Shown here: one piece after another, positions 43,886 to 51,891 of the stretch
Position numbering within the stretch: the first letter of the stretch is position 1
How the letters are laid out: the number at the start of each line of letters is the position of its first letter
Source: Curtobacterium ammoniigenes NBRC 101786
GTDB lineage: Bacteria; Actinomycetota; Actinomycetes; Actinomycetales; Microbacteriaceae
Direction of reading: 5' to 3'
DNA: 64,000 nt
Assembly (NCBI RefSeq): GCF_001571045.1
Contig: NZ_BCSV01000003.1
Span: 310,001-374,000, forward strand
The notes under the pieces: generated by a model
Seen by the model: the letters and a program-made list of their open reading frames with translations, nothing else
Told to the model about the DNA's origin: nothing
The model's database searches: none
Position numbers and translations under genes: made by a program

Positions 43886-44151
43886 GGCGCGACCGTACTG
43901 ACGCGGCGGCCCCGCGCGCACCGAAAAGCTGCACGGTGAACCGCATGGGCGATGCGGGAGCCCGCAGCCGTCCGCAACCCGGCGGCGGAGAACCGCAAGA
44001 CGCCCGCGGATGGGTTGCCGGACCGTCTGCCGTGGTCCGAGTGTTGCCACCGCACGACGGATGCCCGACCCGAAGACGGGCACCGTCCTGCCGTTCGTTT
44101 CCGCGACCACGCACCGAACATGCGCAATCGCTTTTGAGTTGAGGGGTTCCC
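43886..44151. promoter_or_regulatory. Divergent regulatory region of the exopolysaccharide locus
   Basis: 266 bases between the glycosyltransferase and the sugar-dehydrogenase operon. It contains a perfect inverted repeat CCGCAT-GGGCG-ATGCGG (43941-43957), a hairpin TGCCCG/CGGGCA near 44067-44087, the minus-strand -10 TACGGT, and a GAGGGG ribosome binding site (44141-44146) for the plus-strand gene. No gene is seen inside it. Confidence 0.4.
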
Positions 44152-45534
44152 ATGACCATTCTCGTCACGCCGCCGTCCGGCCCGTCCCGAATCGCGTCGC
44201 CGATCACGGCGCCGTCGGTATCGACGATGCCGAGCGCGACGAGCGCCACGCGCACCGTGCCTCCGCACCTGGGTCAGGCATTCGAGTTCGACGTGGCCAT
44301 CGTCGGGCTCGGGTACGTCGGGCTTCCGACGGCGCTCGCCTACCATCACGCCGGCAGTTCCGTGCTCGGCCTCGACGTGTCGGAGGCGCGGCTTGCGACG
44401 ATCCGATCACGCGCCGCCGACCTGCTCGATAGCGATCGGGATCGGCTCGAGGAGGCGTTCGTCGCTGACGACTTCCTGATCACGTCGGATCCGGCTGCCC
44501 TCTCGCGCGCCGCGGCGGTGATCGTCTGTGTTCCGACCCCGGTTGACGAATACCTCGTGCCGGACCTCGGCATCCTCCGGGCGGCGAGCGCCATGGTGGT
44601 CGCGAACAGCGTGCCCGGGCAGCTCCTCATGCTGACGAGCACCACCTACGTCGGCTGCACGGAGGACCTTCTCGTCCAGCCGCTCGTGCACCGGGGGCTG
44701 CTGCCCGGTCGCGACGTGTTCGTGGCCTTCAGTCCCGAGCGGATCGACCCGGGGAACGCGACCGTGGCACACGAGGATGTGCCGCGGGTGCTCGGTGGTG
44801 CGACCGACACATGCGCGGACGTCGCCGACGCCCTGTTGGCACGGTACGCCCCGGTTCACCGCGTGCCCTCACTCGCAGCGGCGGAGATGACCAAGCTGCT
44901 CGAGAACACCTTCCGGGCTGTGAACATCGCACTCGCGAACGAGTTCAGCGACATCTGCCGAACGATGGACATCGACGTGGCCGACGTGATAGACGCTGCG
45001 GCCACGAAGCCCTACGGCTTCATGGCGTTCTTGCCGGGGCCCGGTGTCGGCGGCCACTGCATCCCGTGCGATCCGCACTACCTGCTGTGGCAGCTCAAGG
45101 CGAAGCGACAGCCCGCGCCGATGATCACGCAGGCGATGGCGGAGATCGCCAGCAGGCCGGGCCGTGTTGTCGATCGGACCCGCGAGGTGCTCTCGGATGC
45201 AGGCCGCGGGTTGCGCGGCGCACGCGTGCTCGTGGTGGGTGTCGCGTACAAGCGGGACGTCGCCGACCTGCGAGAGTCCCCGGCACTCGAGATCCTCGAG
45301 GGGCTTCGCGCTGCGGGGGCAGAGGTCGGCTACGCCGACCACCGATTCCCGCGTCTCACGCTCCGGAACGGCGAGGTCCTCGACGACGTCGTCGACGAGG
45401 CCTCGTTCGCGGCGGACGTCGTCCTCCTGCACACCCGCCACTCGGACGCGGACCTCAGCTGGATCACGGAACGCCAGTTCGTGATCGACACCACCTATCG
45501 CGGTGCCGACCTCGTCGACCGCATCATCCTCTGA
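44152..45534 (+). CDS. Nucleotide-sugar dehydrogenase (UDP-HexNAc/UDP-glucose 6-dehydrogenase)
   Basis: A 460-residue NAD-dependent 4-electron dehydrogenase that makes a UDP-uronic acid. It has an NAD-binding VGLGYVGLP (51-59) and catalytic Cys303 in GPGVGGHCIPCDPHYL, the form found in the WecC/WbpA-type UDP-N-acetylhexosamine dehydrogenases; UDP-glucose cannot be excluded. The first 44 residues are a Ser/Thr/Pro-rich extension not typical of the family, although the ribosome binding site favours this start. It is first in an operon with an epimerase, glmS and a deacetylase. Confidence 0.9.
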   Translation: MTILVTPPSGPSRIASPITAPSVSTMPSATSATRTVPPHLGQAFEFDVAIVGLGYVGLPTALAYHHAGSSVLGLDVSEARLATIRSRAADLLDSDRDRLEEAFVADDFLITSDPAALSRAAAVIVCVPTPVDEYLVPDLGILRAASAMVVANSVPGQLLMLTSTTYVGCTEDLLVQPLVHRGLLPGRDVFVAFSPERIDPGNATVAHEDVPRVLGGATDTCADVADALLARYAPVHRVPSLAAAEMTKLLENTFRAVNIALANEFSDICRTMDIDVADVIDAAATKPYGFMAFLPGPGVGGHCIPCDPHYLLWQLKAKRQPAPMITQAMAEIASRPGRVVDRTREVLSDAGRGLRGARVLVVGVAYKRDVADLRESPALEILEGLRAAGAEVGYADHRFPRLTLRNGEVLDDVVDEASFAADVVLLHTRHSDADLSWITERQFVIDTTYRGADLVDRIIL

Positions 45535-45553
45535 ATCGGATCGGACCCGCAGC

Positions 45554-46543
45554 ATGAAAAGCATCGTGACCGGCGGCGCCGGCTTCATCGGCAGTCACCT
45601 CGTCGAACGCCTCCTCGACGCGGGCGACGACGTCGTCGTGCTGGACGACTTCTCGACCGGCCGCCGCGCCAACCTCGACGCAGTGGCGGACCGGGCCGCG
45701 CTGCGCGTGATCGAGGGAAGCATCCTCGACCGACGCCTCGTGGACGAGGTCGTGAATGGCGCCGACCGCGTGTTCCATCTTGCAGCTGCCGTGGGCGTGC
45801 GACTGATCGTCGATCGACCGCTCGATGGCCTGCGCACGAACATCCACGGCACCGAGAACGTGCTCGATGCGTGTGTGCGCTCGGGCGCTCGACTCCTCCT
45901 GGTGTCGACGAGTGAGATCTACGGGAAGAACACGGCGGATCGCCTCCACGAGTCGTCGGACCGGATTCTTGGATCACCCCTCACCGCTCGGTGGACCTAT
46001 GCGGCTGCCAAGGGCATCGACGAGGCGTTCGCGCACGCGTACTGGAACGAGTTCGGGCTGAACGTGGTGATCGCACGCCCGTTCAACACCGTCGGTGCGC
46101 GGCAGACCGGCCGATACGGCATGGTCGTGCCGAACCTCGTCGGCCAGGCGCTTCGCGGCGAGCCGCTCACGGTGTTCGGGGACGGCAAACAGACCCGATG
46201 CTTCTCGTCCGTGCATGATGTCGTTCCGGCGATGACGGCGCTCATCGAGTCTCCGGAGTGCGTCGGAGCAGCGTTCAACCTCGGCGGCAAGCGCGAGATC
46301 AGCATCCTCGAACTCGCGCAACTCGCGATCGACACGACGGGCTCCTCGAGCTCGATCGTCCTGGTCCCGTACGAGGAGGCGTACGGCGCGGGGTTCGAGG
46401 ACATGCGGCGCCGGGTTCCGGACAACAGCGCGGCTGCGGCGGCTGTCGGCTTTGACCCGATCACACCCCTGGAGGCTGTGGTCGCCGAGGTCGCAGACGA
46501 CCTTCGACGCCGGTCGCACGTGGCGGAGCCGGTGGCGCTCTGA
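45554..46543 (+). CDS. NAD-dependent sugar epimerase/dehydratase (UXS/GalE-like)
   Basis: A 329-residue extended SDR acting on nucleotide sugars. It has TGGAGFIGS (6-14), STSEIYG (118-124) and the catalytic Tyr149-Lys153 (TYAAAKG). The pattern resembles UDP-glucuronate decarboxylase or 4-epimerases. It lies 19 bases after the sugar dehydrogenase, so it probably converts that enzyme's UDP-uronate to another isomer or a pentose. Its stop TGA shares a base with the glmS ATG. The exact reaction is inferred only from context. Confidence 0.82.
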   Translation: MKSIVTGGAGFIGSHLVERLLDAGDDVVVLDDFSTGRRANLDAVADRAALRVIEGSILDRRLVDEVVNGADRVFHLAAAVGVRLIVDRPLDGLRTNIHGTENVLDACVRSGARLLLVSTSEIYGKNTADRLHESSDRILGSPLTARWTYAAAKGIDEAFAHAYWNEFGLNVVIARPFNTVGARQTGRYGMVVPNLVGQALRGEPLTVFGDGKQTRCFSSVHDVVPAMTALIESPECVGAAFNLGGKREISILELAQLAIDTTGSSSSIVLVPYEEAYGAGFEDMRRRVPDNSAAAAAVGFDPITPLEAVVAEVADDLRRRSHVAEPVAL

Positions 46544-48378
46544 TGTGCGGGATCATCGGGGCACGTGTCGAGGGCGATGCGACACCGTTCCTCCTCGACG
46601 GGCTTGCCCGGTTGGAGTACCGCGGGTACGACTCGGCGGGCATCGCTGTCCGGACGCGGGACCGGGCGCTCACTGTCTCGCGGTCGACGCGTCGGATCGA
46701 TGTGCTCCGCGAGCAGGTCGATGCGCTCGATCGCGACGGGCTCACCGGCGTCGGGATCGGCCACACGCGCTGGGCGACACACGGCGCGGTGACCGAGGCG
46801 AACGCGCACCCGCACCTCGACTGCGGTCGCCGCATCGGGGTCGTGCATAACGGGATCATCGAGAACGCCGACGCGCTGCGGACCATGCTCAGTGCCCAGG
46901 GGCACGTGTTCCGGTCCGACGTCGACTCTGAGGTGATCGCGCACCTCGTCGAGCGGACCCTCGCGCTCGAGCCGGATCTGCTCGTCGCCGTCCAGGTCGC
47001 AACCGCGCATCTCGAAGGCTCGTGGGCGATCGTTGTTCTCGACGCGCTGTCGGGCCGGATGGTCGCGGCGGCTGAGCGCTCGCCACTCGTTGTCGCGCGC
47101 GCCGCCGCCGGCGATTTCGTCGCGAGCGATGTCGGCGCGATCGCCGCTTGGGCGGACACGTTCGTGGCACTCCGAGACGGCGACGCAGTGGAACTCGCCG
47201 ACGCCTGGGTGTGGACGAGCGGTGGCATGATCGTGCCGCCGCCGATCCCGCAGCCGAGCCCCTTCGCTGCCGCCGCACTCGATCTCGGGGATCACGCGGA
47301 CCACATGGCGAAGGAGATCGCTGAGCAGCCGGAGGTCGTCGCAGGGCTCCTGGATCGTCGCGCCGCCGCTGTCGCCGATGGCCGACTCTGGACCGATCTC
47401 GGTCTGCCGGGCTTTCATCGGCTGGCGGTCCTCGGGTGCGGCACATCCCTGAACGCCGGTGCGGTGATCGCGTCGATGCTGCGATCGACAGGTCGGGTGC
47501 CAACCGATCTCATCGTCGCCAGCGAGGCGGACCGAGCCGTGCTCGCACCCGGGACGTTGATCCTCGCCATCAGCCAGTCCGGCGAGACGGCGGACGTGCT
47601 CCGCGCCCTCGATCGGTTCGACGGACGATTCCCCGTCCTCGCGCTCACGAACAACCTGCATTCGTCGCTCGCGCGACGCGCTGATGCGGTGCTCGACGCA
47701 CACGCGGGACCGGAGATCGGCGTGGCGGCGACGAAGACGTTCACTGCGCAGGTCGTGGTCGGCGTCCTCGCGATGCTGTCCGCGCTCGTTACGTCCGGCC
47801 GCATCGAGCGCCGACAGGCGCAGTCGCTCGTCGGCGAGATGCACCGGCTGCCCGGCCTCCTGGAAGGGGCGTATCAGGCGAGTGCCACGCGCATTCCGCT
47901 GCTCGTCACGAGCGTCAGCGCGGCGACGGGGTTCCTGTTTCTCGGCCGGGGAGGCGCGCTGCCGTTCGCCACGGAGGGCGCGCTGAAGCTCAAAGAGCTG
48001 AGCTACCGGTGGGCAGAGGCATACCCGGCGGGCGAGTTGAAGCACGGTCCCTTGGCGCTGGTGACCGAGGGCACACCGGTGGTCGTCGTCGACAACGGTG
48101 AGCCGCGCCTCCAGGCCAATATCGCGGAGGTCGCTGCTCGCGGCGGCTTCGTGATCACGATCGGCGGCGACGACGCCGATATCCCCGCGGTCGGGCAGGA
48201 GGCCGGTCGGCGTCGACTTCGGGCCGCGCGTTCGGCGGACCGGCTTCCGGGCTTGGACGCGTGGGGGCCATTGGAGGCCGTGGTCCCGCTGCAGATGCTC
48301 GCGCGCGAACTCGCCCTGCAATTGGGCTGCGACGTGGACAAGCCGCGCAACCTCGCAAAGTCCGTGACCGTCGAATGA
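46543..48378 (+). CDS. glmS: Glutamine-fructose-6-phosphate aminotransferase (isomerising)
   Basis: A 611-residue GlmS that makes glucosamine-6-phosphate. The N-terminal glutaminase starts MCGIIG with nucleophile Cys2, and two SIS sugar-isomerase domains follow (GCGTSLNAG, ISQSGETADVLRAL, ELKHGPLALV). The end DKPRNLAKSVTVE is typical. The start overlaps the previous stop. Placement inside a polysaccharide operon suggests a dedicated copy to supply UDP-GlcNAc for export rather than only for peptidoglycan; a second housekeeping copy cannot be checked from this window. Confidence 0.94.
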   Translation: MCGIIGARVEGDATPFLLDGLARLEYRGYDSAGIAVRTRDRALTVSRSTRRIDVLREQVDALDRDGLTGVGIGHTRWATHGAVTEANAHPHLDCGRRIGVVHNGIIENADALRTMLSAQGHVFRSDVDSEVIAHLVERTLALEPDLLVAVQVATAHLEGSWAIVVLDALSGRMVAAAERSPLVVARAAAGDFVASDVGAIAAWADTFVALRDGDAVELADAWVWTSGGMIVPPPIPQPSPFAAAALDLGDHADHMAKEIAEQPEVVAGLLDRRAAAVADGRLWTDLGLPGFHRLAVLGCGTSLNAGAVIASMLRSTGRVPTDLIVASEADRAVLAPGTLILAISQSGETADVLRALDRFDGRFPVLALTNNLHSSLARRADAVLDAHAGPEIGVAATKTFTAQVVVGVLAMLSALVTSGRIERRQAQSLVGEMHRLPGLLEGAYQASATRIPLLVTSVSAATGFLFLGRGGALPFATEGALKLKELSYRWAEAYPAGELKHGPLALVTEGTPVVVVDNGEPRLQANIAEVAARGGFVITIGGDDADIPAVGQEAGRRRLRAARSADRLPGLDAWGPLEAVVPLQMLARELALQLGCDVDKPRNLAKSVTVE

Positions 48379-48410
48379 TCCATCACCCCCACCCTCACGA
48401 AAGAACTGGC

Positions 48411-50051
48411 ATGCTTCCTCTCCAACCGGTCGCGGACACTCCGCCGCGACCTTCGCGGCGCCTGACGGTGCTGCTCGCCGTGCTCGCGGTCCTCGGACTC
48501 GTGCTGACGGCGATCGTTTCGATCACCGGCCCGGCGCGCGCCGCGACCGCGAACAAGCACGTCGTCGTCAGCCTGACGTTCGACGACGGCGATGCCGAAC
48601 AGATGCAGGCTGCTGCGGTGCTGCAGCAGTACGGCTTCACCGGCACGTTCTTCATCATCACCGGCTATGTGGGCGCTCCCGGCTATGTCACCCGCGACAA
48701 CATCGCAACGCTCGCCGCGGCGGGCAACGAGATCGGCGGCCACACCGTCACCCACCCGGACATGCCACTCCTCAGCGCAGCGGAGCAGCAACGGCAGGTC
48801 TGCCAATCGCGGGCGACACTGGCGAGCTGGGGCTACCAGACGCGGAGCTTCGCGTACCCGTTCGCCGATGCGAACCGGGCCAGTGAGAACGCAGTGCGCA
48901 ACTGCGGGTTCAACAGCGCTCGCGGTCTCGGCGACGTCCAGAGCGTGGCCGGCTGCGCGGGCTGCGTGCTCGCCGAGACGATCCCGCCGCGGAACCCGAT
49001 GTGGACCCGCGCGCCCGACGAGGTCAGCAGCTCCTGGAAGCTCCAGGACCTCGAGAACCTGGTGACCGCGCCGGCGACGGCGAAGGGCGGCTGGGTTCAG
49101 CTGACCTTCCACCACTTCAGCGACAACACCGCCCTCGACCCGACCATGGATCTCGGCCTGTTCACGCAGTTCATCCAGTGGCTTTCGGCGTACACCCACA
49201 CCGCGGCGAACAACGCGACCGTGGAGACCGTCGGACAGGTCGTCGGCGGTCCGGTGAAGCCCGTGGTCCAGGCCGTCTATCCGGCGCCCGCGCCCGCAGG
49301 CGTGAACGCCGTGAAGAACCCGTCCATGGAGACGCAGGCGCAGGGCGCGCCGTCGTGCTTCATGAAGGGCGGCTACGGCAACAACACGCCGACACTCACG
49401 ACGACGTCGGACGCGCACACCGGAACGGTCGCCGGATTGCTCACCATGGCGAATTACACCGATGGCGACGCGAAGTGGTTGACGACTTTCGACCTCGGCG
49501 AGTGCGCACCGACCGTGGTTCCGGGCCAGACGTATCAGATGAGCACCTGGTACAAGTCGAGCACCGTCACGCAATTCGCCGTCTATCTCCGAGATACTGA
49601 CGGTGTGTGGCACTACTGGACGTCGAGTCCATGGCTCGCTGCGGCCTCGACATACACGCTCGGCAGCTGGACGACAGCCGCCATCCCGGCCGGCTACAGC
49701 GGGATCAGCTTCGGGCTGAACCTGTTCCAGAACGGCACGCTCGAGACCGACGACTACGCGCTGTACAACAGCGTCGGTGCTCCGGCTCCGGCTGCGGTCG
49801 CACCGGCGAGTACTACCACTGTGACGTCGACGCTCACCCCGGCGACGGTGCAGACGTTCGCTGCGACAGCACCGGCGAAGCCGAAGGTCGCGCCGAACAC
49901 GTCGACGAAGGTGACCGTCGTCTCGTCCGGCGGCCGTACCCTCGCTCGACAGCTCGGGCAGGTGCCCGCGCCGCGCACCGCAGCGCAGACACCGGCCGTT
50001 CCGTCGGGCAGCGTGTCCGGGCTCGCACCGGCAACGACGCTCTCGCACTGA
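48411..50051 (+). CDS. Secreted NodB-type polysaccharide deacetylase with C-terminal carbohydrate-binding-like module
   Basis: 546 residues. A signal peptide (about 1-45, ending ARAAT) is followed by a NodB domain (about 48-270) with SLTFDDGD (Asp58, Asp59), the metal His pair HTVTHPD (His111, His115), SFAYPFAD and QLTFHHFSD. A beta-rich module of the CBM4/9 type follows (about 300-450; NPSMETQAQG, GQTYQMSTWYKSS). A Thr/Pro/Ala-rich tail ends the protein; no sortase signal is visible. It should remove N-acetyl groups from a GlcNAc-type polymer at the cell surface. It is fourth in the operon after glmS. Confidence 0.88.
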   Translation: MLPLQPVADTPPRPSRRLTVLLAVLAVLGLVLTAIVSITGPARAATANKHVVVSLTFDDGDAEQMQAAAVLQQYGFTGTFFIITGYVGAPGYVTRDNIATLAAAGNEIGGHTVTHPDMPLLSAAEQQRQVCQSRATLASWGYQTRSFAYPFADANRASENAVRNCGFNSARGLGDVQSVAGCAGCVLAETIPPRNPMWTRAPDEVSSSWKLQDLENLVTAPATAKGGWVQLTFHHFSDNTALDPTMDLGLFTQFIQWLSAYTHTAANNATVETVGQVVGGPVKPVVQAVYPAPAPAGVNAVKNPSMETQAQGAPSCFMKGGYGNNTPTLTTTSDAHTGTVAGLLTMANYTDGDAKWLTTFDLGECAPTVVPGQTYQMSTWYKSSTVTQFAVYLRDTDGVWHYWTSSPWLAAASTYTLGSWTTAAIPAGYSGISFGLNLFQNGTLETDDYALYNSVGAPAPAAVAPASTTTVTSTLTPATVQTFAATAPAKPKVAPNTSTKVTVVSSGGRTLARQLGQVPAPRTAAQTPAVPSGSVSGLAPATTLSH

Positions 50052-50061
50052 GCGGAGTCCG

Positions 50062-51081
50062 GTGATCCGACACCACCACACCGAGCGGCCGTCTCAATCC
50101 CTCTTGCGGGGTCGGGGCGGCCGCCTGGCGCTCACCGCTGGCGCGATTCTCGTCGGGCTGACGGCGGCGGGCTGCGCGCCCTCAGCGGTGCCGAAGCCGA
50201 CACACCACGCCGTACCGCGGGTCGCGCCATCGGCCACCGCCTCAGGTTCGAGTACCGCAACAGCCACAACGTCAAGCACGCCAAGCACGCCGAGCACGCC
50301 GAGCCCGTCGAATGCGCCGTCCCCGGTCGCGCCTTCGCCGGGCGGCACCAACAGCGGTGGCTCGGGAGCCGGGTCCACTGGCTCCGGCGCGGGTGGAACG
50401 GTGGCCGCGCCCCCACCGGCTGCGGGAACCGCCTACCCGTGGCATACGAATATCGTCTCGACGACGTTCTGGGTCGGCGAGGTGTTCGATCCGAACGCTG
50501 CCGATGGCTCGCAGGTGTACTCGACCTACGACGGCAAGTGGGAGGTTCACTACGGCGGCTGCGACGGCGTGTTCCGAAACGGGGTGTGCAGCACGGAGGC
50601 GCGGTCGGCCGCGAACGGGTACTTCCCGACCGCCATGACGCCGCTCGAGAACCCGTTCTATTTGGATCTGCCGTTCGACGACATCAATGACCCGACCGCG
50701 TTCGCGGAGCGCGACCAGGTCGTGCCGTGGGCGTCGCAGCAACCGTATGCGTCGCATCGCGGCGATCAGAACTTCAGCTACATGAAGAACCGTTGGGTCG
50801 AGATCCGGAAAGGATCCGCTGTCTGCTACGGCCAGATCGAGGACGCGGGCCCGGGTCAGTATCACGACGCGACCTATGTCTTCGGCGCGACCGACGCGCG
50901 TCCCGCGAACACCCGCTACAACAACGCCGGGCTCGACGTATCACCGGCGCTGAACGGGTGTCTCGGATACGCGGAGCTGGACGGCGAGAACGACCACGTC
51001 GACTGGCGATTCGTCGACGCCGCCGCTGTGCCTCAAGGCCCGTGGCTTCGTCGTGTGACGACGAGCGGCCTCACCGAGTAG
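50062..51081 (+). CDS. Secreted lipoprotein with expansin/DPBB-like C-terminal domain
   Basis: 339 residues starting at GTG 50062. It has a signal with lipobox LTAAGC (Cys38) and a Ser/Thr/Pro/Gly-rich linker (40-125), including Ser-Thr-Pro repeats. The C-terminal globular domain (about 125-339) has FYLDLPFDDIND, NRWVEIRKG, CYGQIEDAGPG, AGLDVSPALNGCLGY and VDWRFVD. These recall double-psi beta-barrel (RlpA/barwin/expansin-like) proteins. A lone catalytic acid cannot be assigned. It lies 10 bases after the deacetylase gene and may bind or loosen the polymer on the cell surface. I could not confirm the family. Confidence 0.55.
   Translation: MIRHHHTERPSQSLLRGRGGRLALTAGAILVGLTAAGCAPSAVPKPTHHAVPRVAPSATASGSSTATATTSSTPSTPSTPSPSNAPSPVAPSPGGTNSGGSGAGSTGSGAGGTVAAPPPAAGTAYPWHTNIVSTTFWVGEVFDPNAADGSQVYSTYDGKWEVHYGGCDGVFRNGVCSTEARSAANGYFPTAMTPLENPFYLDLPFDDINDPTAFAERDQVVPWASQQPYASHRGDQNFSYMKNRWVEIRKGSAVCYGQIEDAGPGQYHDATYVFGATDARPANTRYNNAGLDVSPALNGCLGYAELDGENDHVDWRFVDAAAVPQGPWLRRVTTSGLTE
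50275..50310 (+). repeat. Tandem 9-base repeat coding Ser-Thr-Pro
   Basis: The unit AGCACGCCR repeats three times with a fourth diverged copy (50275-50310), coding STP units in the lipoprotein linker. Such in-frame repeats can change length by slippage. Confidence 0.7.
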
Positions 51082-51099
51082 GGGTGCGACGATAGGGGC

Positions 51100-51819
51100 T
51101 TGGTCGAAATCCTCTGCGCTGCCCTGCTCGGCGCTCTCGTGCCGTTCGTCCCGGGAGCCCGCCGCCTCGCGCGTCTCATTGCGACTGTGGTGCACGAGGT
51201 CGGGCACTGCGTCGCCGTCGTGCCGTTCGGTGGCCGTATCCGCCGCATCACCCTCCGCGCCGATGGCTCCGGGGAGGCGATCGTGGACCTTGGTCGGGTG
51301 CCGCGGATGCTTCGCGGACCGGTGCGGACCCTGAATCTGTTCGCCGGGTACAGTTCCCCGGTCTGGCTCGGCGTCGGCCTCGTCGCCGCTGCAACGGCCG
51401 ATGAACGTCTCGCGCCGGCGATCGCGCTCGGCGTCGTCGGCGTGATCGCGCTCGTATTCGTTCGCAATGCGTTCGGCGCTGTCCTCGTCATGGCGCTGGC
51501 CGCGATCGCCGTCTGGACCGTGCTCGATGCCGGCACCCTGATCGAGGCGGTCCTCGCCGGCCTCGGCGGTCTGCTCGTGGTCGACGGCATGCGATCGGTC
51601 CTCCGCGTCGGCCGATGGCTTGTGGTCGCTGCGCCGGTGCGCACCGACTTCCATATCGCCGCCGCGGAGACCCGGATCCCGGCGACACTCTGGTTCGCGT
51701 TGTTCCTGGCAGCGCACGTCGCCATCACCGTGCTGATCGCACCGATGCTCTCGGTTCCTGCGCGAGCCCTCGCCGCAGCGGCACGCACCCTCCTCGCCCC
51801 CTTCGGGGTGTCTGCGTAA
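51100..51819 (+). CDS. M50-family (M50B-like) membrane metallopeptidase
   Basis: 239 residues, an integral membrane protein with the zinc motif HEVGH (32-36) in its first helical region and several later hydrophobic segments (about 85-160, 190-215). It matches the M50B group, probably site-2-protease-like, with substrate unknown. A TTG start at 51100 is used, with GACGAT 12 bases upstream and no ribosome binding site. It sits 18 bases after the lipoprotein gene and may be the last gene of the exopolysaccharide operon. Confidence 0.78.
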   Translation: MVEILCAALLGALVPFVPGARRLARLIATVVHEVGHCVAVVPFGGRIRRITLRADGSGEAIVDLGRVPRMLRGPVRTLNLFAGYSSPVWLGVGLVAAATADERLAPAIALGVVGVIALVFVRNAFGAVLVMALAAIAVWTVLDAGTLIEAVLAGLGGLLVVDGMRSVLRVGRWLVVAAPVRTDFHIAAAETRIPATLWFALFLAAHVAITVLIAPMLSVPARALAAAARTLLAPFGVSA

Positions 51820-51843
51820 CCGGAGGCCGCACAGCGTTCCCGC

Positions 51844-51859
51844 GCCACCCCGAGGTGGC
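51844..51859 (+). terminator. Small hairpin before the second MetY-like gene
   Basis: A 6-base stem GCCACC/GGTGGC with a CCGA loop lies between the M50 peptidase gene and the MetY-like gene. It has no T-run, so termination is uncertain. Confidence 0.25.
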
Positions 51860-51891
51860 AGAGTACCGGGAAACATCGGGAGGCACGGTTC

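Noticed and set aside
48261..48410. A longer start of the polysaccharide deacetylase inside glmS
   Set aside because: The signal peptide starts cleanly at 48411 and the extension overlaps glmS coding sequence.
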